A stretch of 64,000 nt of DNA, from the NCBI GenBank assembly GCA_963773835.1, contig CAVZCQ010000003.1, forward strand, positions 310,001 through 374,000, written 5' to 3'. Numbering within the stretch: the stretch's first letter is position 1; each line of letters opens with the position of its first letter. Source of the DNA: JOPF136 sp963773835. Lineage in GTDB: Bacteria; Acidobacteriota; Terriglobia; Acidiferrales; UBA7541. Positions 44,483 to 53,666 of the stretch are shown piece by piece. Made by a program: the position numbers and the translations under genes. The notes under the pieces were generated by a model. The model searched no databases and had not been told where the DNA came from. It saw only the letters and a program-made list of their open reading frames with translations.

Positions 44483-45172
44483 TCAGAGTCCGGCGAAATC
44501 GGGCGCGAAGCGTTCGCGCACGCGTCCGGCATCGAGCGGACCGCCGTGACCGAGGTAAATCGTCTTCGCGCCGCTGTCCAGCAGCTTGCGGATGCTGCGG
44601 CGGAGTTCGTCGAGATCCTCAGCGAAATAGTGGTAGCCGGGGACGGAGGGATGCACGGCGCCGCCGAGCGATCCGCCCATCATCAGATCGCCGGCAATGG
44701 CGCGGCCGTCTTCAAACAGGATGCTGATGGAGCCGGGCGTGTGCCCCGGGGTGTGCAGCACGGTGGCGGGAAGCCCGAATTCCGCCAGGGAGTAGCCCTC
44801 TTCGACCAGCACGTCCGGCTCGACCGGCGGAAAGTGCGGGTCGAGAAAGAGTGAGAGCACACGGCTGGAAAAACGGAGCGGCACGAGCGGGCGCGAATCG
44901 CCGGCGCGCATTTTGGGCGCGTCGGCCGAGTGCACGGCGGCCGGCACGCGCAGGCGCGACTGCAACGCGCGGGTGCTGCCCGCGTGGTCCACGTGTCCAT
45001 GGGTATGCAGCAGGAGGGCGATGCGGCCCGGGTCGAGGTTGAAGCGCCGCATGCCGCGCAGGATGCGCTCGTCTTCGCCGGCACAGCCCGTGTCTACCAG
45101 GACGGTACGCTCGCCGACCAGCACGTAGGCCATGGACATCCGCAATCGGATGGGAAAGATGGACGGATTCAA
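44483..45172 (-). CDS. MBL-fold metallo-hydrolase
   Basis: About 229 residues. LLLHTHGHVDHAGSTRAL is the metal-binding HxHxDH motif, followed by LHTPGHTPGSISILFEDGRAIAGDLMMGGSLGG (His, Asp) and IYLGHGGP (His). The domain is a glyoxalase II-like beta-lactamase fold; the substrate is unknown. A TTG start at 45172 (LNPSIFPIRLRMSMAYVLV) gives the expected N-terminus; an ATG at 45262 would add 30 Ala/Pro/Arg-rich residues. Confidence 0.82.
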   Translation of the reverse strand: MNPSIFPIRLRMSMAYVLVGERTVLVDTGCAGEDERILRGMRRFNLDPGRIALLLHTHGHVDHAGSTRALQSRLRVPAAVHSADAPKMRAGDSRPLVPLRFSSRVLSLFLDPHFPPVEPDVLVEEGYSLAEFGLPATVLHTPGHTPGSISILFEDGRAIAGDLMMGGSLGGAVHPSVPGYHYFAEDLDELRRSIRKLLDSGAKTIYLGHGGPLDAGRVRERFAPDFAGL

Positions 45173-45570
45173 CTCGACACCCCGCGCGCCGAAGATAGCA
45201 CGGCCGGGCGGTCTTGCCGCGCCATGCGCCCGGGTGGCGGGCAGGCAGGGCGGAGCCAACATGGGCGCAGCCCTTCCTGCGTCCGGTCAAAAAAGCATCG
45301 CCACAACCCGCGGCGCGGAACGCGTTCGGCCGGAAGATGACCTATGGTTAGACTGTTCGGAAAGGGATGTGGGTCTCAGGAAAGAAAAAGAAGGAGGAGA
45401 CGTTGAACGGGCCCAGCCCAAAATCCCCTCTTAAAAGGGATCCTCCGCCCAACATCTCCTCTGAATAAGCAGATTGCATCTGGGCTGCCGCTCGTAACTC
45501 TTTTGTTGTCAGTGATATTTTGAAATCCACAGGGCAATAATTTCACGCGGAAGGTAAAAAGTCCGCTATG

Positions 45571-45582
45571 AGTACTAGTACT
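45571..45582. promoter_or_regulatory. 12-bp palindrome AGTACTAGTACT upstream of uvrA
   Basis: The palindrome is also a tandem of AGTACT. It lies 134 bp before the uvrA start and overlaps a TTGACG. It could be a damage-response operator, but it does not fit the LexA boxes I know for other phyla. Confidence 0.35.
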
Positions 45583-45617
45583 TGACGTCTTCTAGGCTTT
45601 CGTTTTGCGCCGTTGTC

Positions 45618-45646
45618 TTGACCCCTAGGGAAGGCGCTGTTATCGT
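45618..45646 (+). promoter_or_regulatory. Possible uvrA promoter
   Basis: TTGACC (45618-45623), a 17-bp spacer and TATCGT (45641-45646). The leader to the ATG at 45716 would be about 60 nt. Confidence 0.4.
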
Positions 45647-45715
45647 GAGAGGTTCGCCCCGCCGCGGCAGGGCTCGCAGGGTAACCGGGTGGGGGTTCGG
45701 AACTGTGCAAGGACG

Positions 45716-48613
45716 ATGGGCCTCCAAAAGATAGTCATCCAAGGGGCGCGCCAGCACAACCTCAAAAACATCAGCCTGGAAATCCCCCGTGACTCCCTGA
45801 CTGTGGTGACCGGGCCTTCCGGGTCGGGCAAATCCTCGCTCGCTTTCGACACCATCTATGCGGAAGGGCAGCGGCGGTACGTGGAGACGCTCTCGGCGTA
45901 CGCGCGTCAGTTCCTGGACCAGATGGAGAGGCCGGAGGTGGATGCGATTGAAGGGCTATCACCGGCGATCTCGATGGAGCAGAAGACGACCACGCGATCG
46001 CCGCGGTCGACCGTGGGGACCATCACCGAAATCTACGACTATCTTCGGGTGCTCTACAGTTCGGTGGGTGTGCCGCACTGCCCGAAATGCGGGAAGCCGA
46101 TCGCGCGGCAATCCACGGAGCAAATCGTGCAGGCCATCCAGGCGCTGAAGCCGGAGGATCGGATCATGATCCTGGCGCCGGTGGTGCGCGGGAGAAAGGG
46201 CGAGTACAAAAAGGAATTGGAGGGTTACGCGCGGCAGGGCTACGTGCGCGCGCGGATCGACGGAGAATTGTGCAGCCTGGACGAAGAAATCCGGCTCGAC
46301 AAACGGAAGAACCACACGATTGAAGTGCTGCTCGACCGGCTGCTGGTGAAACCCGGGATCGCCAAACGGCTGGAACAGTCCGTGGAAGCGGCGCTGAAGC
46401 TGGCCGGCGGGCTGGTGACCGTGGCCATCGTAGGGGGAGCCGAGCAGGTGTACTCGGAGAAGCTGGCGTGCGCGGATTGCGGGACATCGGTGCCACAGCT
46501 CGAGCCGCGTTCGTTCAGCTTCAATTCGCCTTATGGGGCATGTCCGGAGTGCACTGGACTGGGCTCGAAATACGATTTCGATCCTTCGAAGGTGATCGTG
46601 GATTGGTCGAAGCCGATACTGGAAGGCGGGCTGGGACCCGGCGGAGGTTCGGTGTATTTGCAACGGACGCTGAAGCTGGCGGCCGTGGCGCACCAGTTTT
46701 CGCTGGAGACGCCGTTCGAGAAGCTGCCGCGGCCGGTGCAATACCTCATCCTGTACGGGAATCCGCCGAAAGGCGTGCCACCCGGGGCGCCCGCGGTGCG
46801 TCCCCGGCCGGGACTTCACTTTCCCGGCGTGCTCGCAATTCTGCGACGGAGCTACGAGGAGTCGTCGTCGGAGAATTATCAGGAATGGCTGCTGGAGTAC
46901 ATGTCGCCCACGCCGTGCGGCGCGTGCGCGCAGAAACGGCTGCGGCCGGAGAGCCTGGCGGTGCGCGTGGGGGGGCTGAGCATCGCGGAATTCACGGCCA
47001 AACCGCTGGGGGGGGCGCGAGAGGCGGTGGACCGCATCCAGGGGCGACTCAGCCCGCGGCAGCGCGAGATAGCCGGGCGCCTGCTGGAAGAAATCGGGGA
47101 GCGGCTGGATTTTCTGCTGGCGGTGGGGCTGGGCTACCTGAGCCTGGACCGCTCCGCGGCAACCCTTTCGGGAGGAGAGTCGCAGCGGATCCGGCTGGCG
47201 ACGCAGATCGGGTCGAAGCTGAGGGGAGTGCTGTACGTGCTGGATGAGCCATCGATCGGGCTGCACGCGCGGGACAATGCCCGGCTGCTGTCGACGCTGG
47301 AACACCTGCGGAACCTGGGCAATACCGTGCTCGTGGTGGAGCACGACGAAGAGACGATCCGGCGCGCCGACTACGTGGTGGACCTGGGCCCCGGCGCGGG
47401 CAGCCACGGGGGAGAAGTGGTGGCGATCGGCCCTCCGGAGCTGATCGCGGCATCGGAAACGTCGCTCACCGGGCGGTATCTGGCCGGGGCGCTGAAAATC
47501 CCGGTTCCGGAGCGGCGGCGGCCATCGAACGGGAAAGTGATCAGCGTGCTGGGGGCGCACGCGAATAACCTGAAGAACATCGATGTGAGTTTTCCGCTGG
47601 GCTTGCTGGTGCTGGTGACGGGGGTATCGGGTTCGGGAAAATCGACGCTGGTGAACGACATCCTGTACACCACGCTGGCCGCGAAACTCTACCGCTCGAC
47701 GCAGCAGCCGGGGGCGCACCGCGCCGTTCTGGGCGTGGAGCACATCGACAAAATCGTGCGCATCGACCAGACACCCATCGGGCGGACGCCGCGATCCAAC
47801 CCCGCGACATACACCGGGGTGTTCACGCCGCTGCGGGAAATCTTCGCGATGCTGCCGGAATCGCGCGAGCGGGGCTACCGCCCGGGGCGGTTCAGCTTCA
47901 ATGTGAAGGGCGGGCGGTGCGAGGCCTGCCAGGGCGACGGGCTGAGGCGGATCGAAATGAATTTTCTGCCCGACGTGTTCGTGACCTGCGAAATCTGCCG
48001 GGGACGCCGGTACAATTCCGAGACGATGGCGGTGCGCTACAAGGGCCATTCGATCGCCGACCTGCTGGAAATGTCCGTCGAGGAAGCCAACCGCGTGCTG
48101 GAAAACATCCCGCAGGTGCGGCAGAAGCTGGAGACGATGGTGGACGTGGGACTCGGTTACCTGAAGCTGGGGCAGCCGGCCACCACGCTTTCCGGGGGGG
48201 AGGCCCAGCGCATCAAACTCGCGCGAGAACTCTCCCGCCGGCAGACCGGGCGCACACTGTACCTGCTGGACGAGCCGACCACCGGCCTGCACTTCGACGA
48301 CGTGAAGAAGCTGATGCACGTGCTGAACCGGCTGGTGGATCTGGGAAATTCGGTGATCGTCATCGAGCACCACCTCGACGTGATCAAACAGGCGGATTGG
48401 ATCGTGGACCTGGGGCCTGAGGGCGGAGAAGAAGGCGGACGTATCGTTGCACAGGGAACTCCGGAGCAGGTCGCTCGTTCGAAGAAATCCTATACTGGGG
48501 CGGTCCTGGCCCGCGTTCTCGCAAACGGGCGGAGCGGAGCGGCGGCGGGCCCGCCTGTCGAGCGGGCAGGCAACGGCCGGGAGAGGAGCCACGGCAACGG
48601 AATCGCAAAATAA
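45716..48613 (+). CDS. uvrA: Excinuclease ABC subunit A
   Basis: 965 residues. Two ABC ATPase halves: Walker A GPSGSGKSSLAFDT and GVSGSGKSTLVND; signatures LSGGESQRIRLA and LSGGEAQRIKLA; Walker B YVLDEPSIGLHARD and YLLDEPTTGLHFDD. Zinc fingers CPKCGK, CADCG ... CPEC and CEACQGDG ... CEICRGRR are intact. It scans DNA for bulky lesions and loads UvrB. ATG 45716 (AAGGACG upstream) is preferred to a GTG at 45689. The last 30 residues (NGRSGAAAGPPVERAGNGRERSHG) are a low-complexity tail that overlaps the next frame. Confidence 0.95.
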   Translation: MGLQKIVIQGARQHNLKNISLEIPRDSLTVVTGPSGSGKSSLAFDTIYAEGQRRYVETLSAYARQFLDQMERPEVDAIEGLSPAISMEQKTTTRSPRSTVGTITEIYDYLRVLYSSVGVPHCPKCGKPIARQSTEQIVQAIQALKPEDRIMILAPVVRGRKGEYKKELEGYARQGYVRARIDGELCSLDEEIRLDKRKNHTIEVLLDRLLVKPGIAKRLEQSVEAALKLAGGLVTVAIVGGAEQVYSEKLACADCGTSVPQLEPRSFSFNSPYGACPECTGLGSKYDFDPSKVIVDWSKPILEGGLGPGGGSVYLQRTLKLAAVAHQFSLETPFEKLPRPVQYLILYGNPPKGVPPGAPAVRPRPGLHFPGVLAILRRSYEESSSENYQEWLLEYMSPTPCGACAQKRLRPESLAVRVGGLSIAEFTAKPLGGAREAVDRIQGRLSPRQREIAGRLLEEIGERLDFLLAVGLGYLSLDRSAATLSGGESQRIRLATQIGSKLRGVLYVLDEPSIGLHARDNARLLSTLEHLRNLGNTVLVVEHDEETIRRADYVVDLGPGAGSHGGEVVAIGPPELIAASETSLTGRYLAGALKIPVPERRRPSNGKVISVLGAHANNLKNIDVSFPLGLLVLVTGVSGSGKSTLVNDILYTTLAAKLYRSTQQPGAHRAVLGVEHIDKIVRIDQTPIGRTPRSNPATYTGVFTPLREIFAMLPESRERGYRPGRFSFNVKGGRCEACQGDGLRRIEMNFLPDVFVTCEICRGRRYNSETMAVRYKGHSIADLLEMSVEEANRVLENIPQVRQKLETMVDVGLGYLKLGQPATTLSGGEAQRIKLARELSRRQTGRTLYLLDEPTTGLHFDDVKKLMHVLNRLVDLGNSVIVIEHHLDVIKQADWIVDLGPEGGEEGGRIVAQGTPEQVARSKKSYTGAVLARVLANGRSGAAAGPPVERAGNGRERSHGNGIAK

Positions 48614-49829
48614 TTCAGCAGCGGCCAGGCAGCCGCCGGCTGCGTGCCCGCGCTGCGGCCGCACATTGCCTCCGGGAGTTGCGGAATGCCCGGATTGCTC
48701 GAGCGGCTGGCACTTCAACGCCTCTCGCCAATCCGTGGTGCTACTGAGTTTGGTTTGCCTGGCAGCGCTGTTCGTTTTCGCAGGATTTGTGACGCGGAAA
48801 TTCCGGGAGCACGAGGAGCGGATGGCGCGCCAGTGGTATGAGCGCGGAGAGGCGGAGTTGACGGCCGGGCACGCGGAGGCTGCGCTGGATCCCCTGCGCA
48901 CCGCGCTGGTGTATTCCCGGGAAAAGCCTGAGTACGAATTGACGCTGGCGCAGGCGCTGGTGGCCGGCGGACACTACCCGGAGGCGCAGACCTATCTTCT
49001 GACTCTGTGGGCGCACCAGCCCGGCAGCTCCACGGTGAACCTGGAACTGGCGCGACTGGCTGCCCACAACGGCAACGTTGCCGATGCCATTCGGTACTAC
49101 GAGGCCAGCATCTACGGCGCCTGGGAATCCAGTGGGGAGCAGCGCCGGCGCGCGGCGCGTGTGGAGCTGATCGGCTATCTGGCCGCACACGGGCGCGGCG
49201 TGGAGGCGCTGGCGGAGACCATCGCATTCGCCGCCAACCTGCCTCCCGATCCGATACTTTACAACCAGGCTGGGGATCTCTTCCTCGGCGAAAAAAGCTA
49301 CGACCGCGCCCTGGAACAATTTCGCGCCTCGCTGCGGTTGGAACCTCGCAATGCCGACGCACTGGCCGGGGCCGGGCGCGCGGCATACGAGAACGGCGAC
49401 TATCCGGCGGCCGAACGATACCTGGAGCGTGCCAACCGGGCCGTCCCGGGCAATGCCTCGACGTCGGAGCTGCTGGCGCTGGTGCGAGCCGTTCTCGCGC
49501 TCGATCCCGACGCACCGGGTCTATCGGCCCAGCTTCGCGCAGCGCGCGCGCAGCGCGGCTTTACTCTCGCGCAGGCGCGGGTGGAGAAATGCCTGTTGCC
49601 GGAAAACCGCGGACCGGACGCAGGGCTCAACCTTCTCGCCGCGCATGCGGATGTGCTCGAACCAAAACTACGGAAAAACCGGCTGGCTCGGGACATGGGT
49701 CTATACACCGAGACCGTGGAATTTGTGTTTCAGGCGGAGCAGGAGATGCGCGGGACGTGCGGGCCGGGCTCGGTGGAGGATCGCGCCCTCGTATTGCTGG
49801 CCAAACGCCGCGAAGGGAAAGCGCGATGA
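48447..49829 (+). CDS. Zinc-ribbon / TPR membrane protein
   Basis: 460 residues if it starts at TTG 48447. A zinc ribbon (CPRCGRTLPPGVAECPDC) near 67-84 is followed by one membrane helix (VVLLSLVCLAALFVFAGFV) and a TPR array (ARQWYERGEAELTAGHAEAALDPL, LFLGEKSYDRALEQFRASLRLEPRN, AYENGDYPAAERYLERANRAVPG). It is a likely scaffold. The start is a problem: no ATG, GTG or TTG lies between uvrA's stop and the zinc ribbon, so either the TTG inside uvrA (167-bp overlap) or a rare start codon is used. The stop overlaps the ClC start (ATGA). Confidence 0.7.
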   Translation: MHRELRSRSLVRRNPILGRSWPAFSQTGGAERRRARLSSGQATAGRGATATESQNNSAAARQPPAACPRCGRTLPPGVAECPDCSSGWHFNASRQSVVLLSLVCLAALFVFAGFVTRKFREHEERMARQWYERGEAELTAGHAEAALDPLRTALVYSREKPEYELTLAQALVAGGHYPEAQTYLLTLWAHQPGSSTVNLELARLAAHNGNVADAIRYYEASIYGAWESSGEQRRRAARVELIGYLAAHGRGVEALAETIAFAANLPPDPILYNQAGDLFLGEKSYDRALEQFRASLRLEPRNADALAGAGRAAYENGDYPAAERYLERANRAVPGNASTSELLALVRAVLALDPDAPGLSAQLRAARAQRGFTLAQARVEKCLLPENRGPDAGLNLLAAHADVLEPKLRKNRLARDMGLYTETVEFVFQAEQEMRGTCGPGSVEDRALVLLAKRREGKAR

Positions 49830-51595
49830 GCGAGGGCGCTTCGACGGCGACGGTTAGCGGCCAGCCGGGACATAACCGGGGATGGCTGGGGCGCCTCGCT
49901 TCGGGATCGCTGCTCTCGGAAAACCAGTTCTTTTTCTTCCTGGCCATAGTGATCGGATTGTTCGGCGGGCTGAGCGTGGTGTGTTTCCAACTGGCGATTG
50001 ATTCCACGCGGTTCTGGCTGCTGGGGACTTCGCTGCGCCCACCGGCGCTGCGCGTGCTGCTGTGGCCGACGGTTGCGGGTCTAGTGGTTGCCGTACTGGT
50101 GCAGAGATTCTTTCCGCGGGTGCGCGGGAGCGGCGTGAACCAGACGAAAGCCGCTGTTTATATCTTTGACGGGCGGATTCCGTTCAACACTGTGATCGGG
50201 AAGTTCTTCACGTGCGCGCTGGCGATCGGGGCCGGGCATTCCCTGGGCCCGGAAGACCCTTCGCTGCAGATCGGCGCGGGGATCGCTTCGGCGCTGGGCC
50301 GGCGCATGCAACTGTCGCGGGAAAAATTGCGGCTGATCGCGCCGGTGGGAGCCGCGGCGGGACTCGCTGCCGCCTTCAATGCCCCGATCTCCGCAGTCCT
50401 GTTCGTGATCGAAGAGGTGATCGGGAATTGGAGCGCCGGGGTTCTTGGCGCGGTGGTAATTTCCGCCGTGGCCAGCGTGACGGTGGAGCGGTGGTTTATG
50501 GGCGACGAGCCGCTCTTCCGGATTCCCGAGTATCATTTTCGCAATCCTTCCGAGCTGCTCTCCTACATCGTGCTCGGGATCGTAGGCGGATATTTTTCCG
50601 TGTTTTTCCTGAAGCTGGTCCTGCTGCTCCGTCCGCGGTTGAAGCGCCTGCCGTCATGGACGCAGTACGCGCAGCCGGCCGCGGCCGGATTCCTGATCGG
50701 ATTGATCGGTCTGGGCTTTCCCCAGGTGATGGGCGCGGGTTACGGCTACATGGACCAGGCCATGCATGACCAGTTCGCCTGGCATCTGCTGCTGCTTCTC
50801 GCGGTGCTGAAGCTGGTGGCGACCTCGCTGAGTTTCGTCAGCGGAACGCCGGGAGGCCTGTTCGCTCCGGTGCTGTTCATGGGCGCCATGCTTGGAGGGG
50901 GCGTGGGGGGCCTGGTGGACAACCTGGAGCGACACTTCTTCCATTTGCAGGCCCACTCCATCGGGCCCTACACCCTGGTCGGGATGGGCGTGTTGTTCGC
51001 CGGAATTCTCCGCGCTCCGATGACCTCCATCTTCATGATCGTGGAGCTCACCGGGGACTATTCGGTCATCGTGCCGGTAATGATTTCAAACGCCCTGGCC
51101 TATCTGATTTCGCGGCGGAATCAAAAAGTGTCGCTCTTCGATGAACTGTCCCGTCAGGACGGCATGAATCTTCCCTCGATGGAGGAACGCCGGGAGGAAA
51201 TGCCGCTTCGCGCGGAAAATGCCATGCGCCAGTTTGGGGCTCCGGTCCTTTCCGCGGCTGACACGGTGGCGGCGGCGCGGGAGCTCGTGCGTGGAACTTC
51301 GGAATCCACGCTTCTGGTCCGGGGGGATTTTGGCTGGGGAACCTTAGCTGCGGCCGCGCTCGATTCTGCGGGAAGCAAACCGGGAGATGATGTGCCGGTC
51401 GGAACGCTCTGCACGGCGCGGGGGCTGCCCACTTTGCATCCGGATGAACCGCTGGAGACAGCGCTGAGCCTGCTGGAAGACCGCCCCATTCTGCCCGTGG
51501 TCCGTCGCACGGACCACAGCATGCTGCAAGGCGTTCTGGGCCTGCAGGAAATCCTGCAAGCTTACCGCCGCAGGGAAGAAGAAGGGTCCGGGTGA
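49826..51595 (+). CDS. ClC-family chloride channel/transporter with CBS domains
   Basis: 589 residues. Selectivity-filter segments are RGSGVNQTK (GSGIP-like), HSLGPEDPSLQIGAG (GREGP-like, external gating Glu kept) and GTPGGLFAPVLFMGAMLGG (GxFxP-like). VLFVIEEVIGNW has an acidic residue at the proton-glutamate position, which would favour Cl-/H+ exchange. About ten membrane helices to residue 440, then a CBS pair (TVAAARELVRGTSESTLLVR, PTLHPDEPLETALSLLEDRPILPVV) for nucleotide-dependent control. ATGA overlap with the TPR gene. Confidence 0.92.
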   Translation: MSEGASTATVSGQPGHNRGWLGRLASGSLLSENQFFFFLAIVIGLFGGLSVVCFQLAIDSTRFWLLGTSLRPPALRVLLWPTVAGLVVAVLVQRFFPRVRGSGVNQTKAAVYIFDGRIPFNTVIGKFFTCALAIGAGHSLGPEDPSLQIGAGIASALGRRMQLSREKLRLIAPVGAAAGLAAAFNAPISAVLFVIEEVIGNWSAGVLGAVVISAVASVTVERWFMGDEPLFRIPEYHFRNPSELLSYIVLGIVGGYFSVFFLKLVLLLRPRLKRLPSWTQYAQPAAAGFLIGLIGLGFPQVMGAGYGYMDQAMHDQFAWHLLLLLAVLKLVATSLSFVSGTPGGLFAPVLFMGAMLGGGVGGLVDNLERHFFHLQAHSIGPYTLVGMGVLFAGILRAPMTSIFMIVELTGDYSVIVPVMISNALAYLISRRNQKVSLFDELSRQDGMNLPSMEERREEMPLRAENAMRQFGAPVLSAADTVAAARELVRGTSESTLLVRGDFGWGTLAAAALDSAGSKPGDDVPVGTLCTARGLPTLHPDEPLETALSLLEDRPILPVVRRTDHSMLQGVLGLQEILQAYRRREEEGSG

Positions 51596-51659
51596 TGGCT
51601 CGAGAGTGGCCCGTGATTGCCTGCCAGGGGCCCGTGGGGCTAGAGTGCTTGCGGCCGAA

Positions 51660-52640
51660 ATGAGCATCTACGACCTCGCTCCGCTATCGCTTGCAGGGAT
51701 CCGCAGCTACCCACTGGCCCGCCGGCCGGGCAAAGTTTCTGTGCGCCAATTCGCCCGACCGCACCGGCGCGGAGCCGGAATGCGCGAGTGGCTCGATTCG
51801 CTGCCGCACATCCTGGCCGCAGAGAATTTCCGCGCGGTGGTACGCGCCGTCGCAGCCGCCCGGCGACGCGGGCGGCCGGTGCTGTGGGGCATTGGCGGGC
51901 ACGTGATCAAAGTCGGGTTGGCGCCGGTGCTGATCGACCTGGCGCGGCTCGGCTACGTTGCCGGCGTGGCCATGAACGGCGCGGCATTGGTGCACGACTT
52001 CGAAATCGCGCTGGTGGGCCGCACCTCAGAGGATGTCCCCGAAGTTCTGGGCAGCGGCCGGTTCGGCATGGCCCGCGAAACCGGGCTCTATTTGAACGAA
52101 GCCGCGGTGGGTGCCGCGCGCAGCGGGATGGGGCTGGGCGAGGCGGCGGGAAAACTGCTGTCGAACCGGCGGCTGCGGGCGAAATATGCGGAGCACAGCC
52201 TGCTAGTGGCCGCGTACCGGGCGCGCATTCCCGTCAGCGTGCATCTCGCCATCGGGACAGACACGCCGCACATGCATCCCTCCGCCGACGGCGCGTCGCT
52301 CGGCCAGGCCACGCACCACGACTTCCGGCTGTTCTGTGCGATGGTCAAACGGATGCATCCCGGCGGCGTTTACCTGAATTGGGGCTCCGCGGTTATCCTG
52401 CCGGAAATTTTTTTGAAAGCCGTATCCGTGGTGCGCAATCTGGGCACGCCGCTGGCCCCCATCACCACGGCGAATTTTGATTTTCTGCAGCATTACCGCC
52501 CGCTCGAAAATGTGGTGCGGCGGCCCACCGCAGCGCCGGGCTCGCGGGGATATTCCATCACCGGGCATCACGAACTGCTGTTGCCGCTGCTCGCGGCAGG
52601 GCTCATCGATTCGGCCGGCCGCGCGCGGCGCAACCGATGA
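51660..52640 (+). CDS. Deoxyhypusine-synthase-like protein
   Basis: 326 residues, no signal peptide. GRPVLWGIGGHVIKVGLAPVLIDLARLGYVAGVAMNGAALVHDFEIALVGRTSEDV resembles the NAD-binding fold of the deoxyhypusine synthase superfamily, with PVSVHLAIGTDTPHMHPSADGASLGQA and YLNWGSAVILPEIFLKAV typical of its bacterial members. I see no good match to the Lys that forms the enzyme intermediate in true deoxyhypusine synthases, and bacteria lack eIF5A, so the substrate is unknown. ATG at 51660; the stop overlaps the CPBP gene (ATGA). Confidence 0.65.
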   Translation: MSIYDLAPLSLAGIRSYPLARRPGKVSVRQFARPHRRGAGMREWLDSLPHILAAENFRAVVRAVAAARRRGRPVLWGIGGHVIKVGLAPVLIDLARLGYVAGVAMNGAALVHDFEIALVGRTSEDVPEVLGSGRFGMARETGLYLNEAAVGAARSGMGLGEAAGKLLSNRRLRAKYAEHSLLVAAYRARIPVSVHLAIGTDTPHMHPSADGASLGQATHHDFRLFCAMVKRMHPGGVYLNWGSAVILPEIFLKAVSVVRNLGTPLAPITTANFDFLQHYRPLENVVRRPTAAPGSRGYSITGHHELLLPLLAAGLIDSAGRARRNR

Positions 52641-53509
52641 TCGACGACGCTCCGACCCCTCCGGGGCCCGGGGAGAGCTCCGCGCCCGATTCCGCTGCGG
52701 ATTCCGCCCCTTCCGCTCCCGCGCCGCAACTCCCGCTGCGCTCTCCGGTCCCGCCGGACCTGGACACGCCGTGGGACACGCTGGACCTGATCGTGCTGTT
52801 CGCTTTCTCCCTGGGGATGCTGTACCTGCTGACCAATCTCATGGCCGCCATCGCGGTGAGTTTGTTTGGCGTGCCCGCGCACCAAATCGGGCATTTCAGC
52901 GCCACGGATGCAGGCTTCGTCGTGTTCCGCCAGGTGATTTGGTTCGGCTGTATCCTGCTGTTTCTGTACGCGGTGATCCGGCGCAGAACCAGAGCGCCTT
53001 TCTGGCAGACCATGGGATGGCGCGCGATACGCGTTGGGGAGGCGCGCGGGGGAATGCTCATCCCGCTGATGGTGTTTTGTGGCGTGCTGCTGGCCATCGG
53101 AGCGGACATCGCCGCGCAGTTCTACAACACCGAGAAGATCCTCCCCATTCAGGCACTGTTCGCCACGCGGCGCGGCGTGGAGTATGTGATGGTGTTCGGA
53201 CTGCTGGTGGCGCCGCTGGCGGAGGAAACCGTGTTCCGCGGCTATGTCTATCCCGTGATGGCCAGAAAGTTCGGCATTTTCCTGGGCATCGTGCTCACCG
53301 GCGTGCTGTTCGGGCTGGTCCATGTGCCCCAGCTGTGGGGCGGCTGGGGACAGATCGCCACGCTCGTGACCGTAGGGATGGCGCTGACGGCCGCGCGAGC
53401 CGCGATGCATTCCGTTTTCGCCAGCTACCTGGTGCACCTGGGTTACAACAGTTTTCTCTTCGCGGGGTTCTTCGTCCCACCGGACGCGCTGCACCACCTT
53501 CATCGGTAG
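52637..53509 (+). CDS. CPBP-family intramembrane metalloprotease
   Basis: 290 residues. A Pro/Ser/Ala-rich 50-residue N-terminus is followed by about seven membrane helices. The CPBP (Abi/Rce1-like) motifs are LAEETVFRGYVYPVM (EExxxR), FGLVHVPQLWG (FxxxH) and HLGYNSFLF (HxxxN). Such proteases cleave within the membrane; bacterial substrates are mostly unknown. ATGA overlap with the upstream gene suggests they work together or are at least co-translated. Confidence 0.9.
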   Translation: MIDDAPTPPGPGESSAPDSAADSAPSAPAPQLPLRSPVPPDLDTPWDTLDLIVLFAFSLGMLYLLTNLMAAIAVSLFGVPAHQIGHFSATDAGFVVFRQVIWFGCILLFLYAVIRRRTRAPFWQTMGWRAIRVGEARGGMLIPLMVFCGVLLAIGADIAAQFYNTEKILPIQALFATRRGVEYVMVFGLLVAPLAEETVFRGYVYPVMARKFGIFLGIVLTGVLFGLVHVPQLWGGWGQIATLVTVGMALTAARAAMHSVFASYLVHLGYNSFLFAGFFVPPDALHHLHR

Positions 53510-53666
53510 GATCCGGCCTGGTTAACCGACGACAGCCGAGCCAGAGTAAACATTCGGAGAGCTGCGGAGCGAGCCAGCCAATGGGGCACGATGTGTCGTG
53601 CCCCTACAACGTGCGGCTACGAGCCATCTCATAAACCCTGAACGGCGAGAGAACCGATTGGCTTCA

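Larger units (their letters stand above)
45173..45715. other. Upstream region of uvrA
   Basis: About 540 bp without a gene. From about 45430 it becomes A/T-richer than its surroundings and holds a 12-bp palindrome (45571-45582) and a possible promoter (45618-45646), both oriented to serve uvrA. Confidence 0.5.

Noticed and set aside
45571..45582. Assignment of the palindrome as a canonical LexA box
   Set aside because: It fits neither CTG-N10-CAG, GAAC-N4-GTTC nor GTTC-N7-GTTC, and the GTAC spacing differs from the cyanobacterial box; kept only as a low-interest finding.
45959..48901. 980-residue minus-strand frame opposite uvrA
   Set aside because: No family motif, Arg/His/Pro-rich, and fully explained as the complement of uvrA codons.
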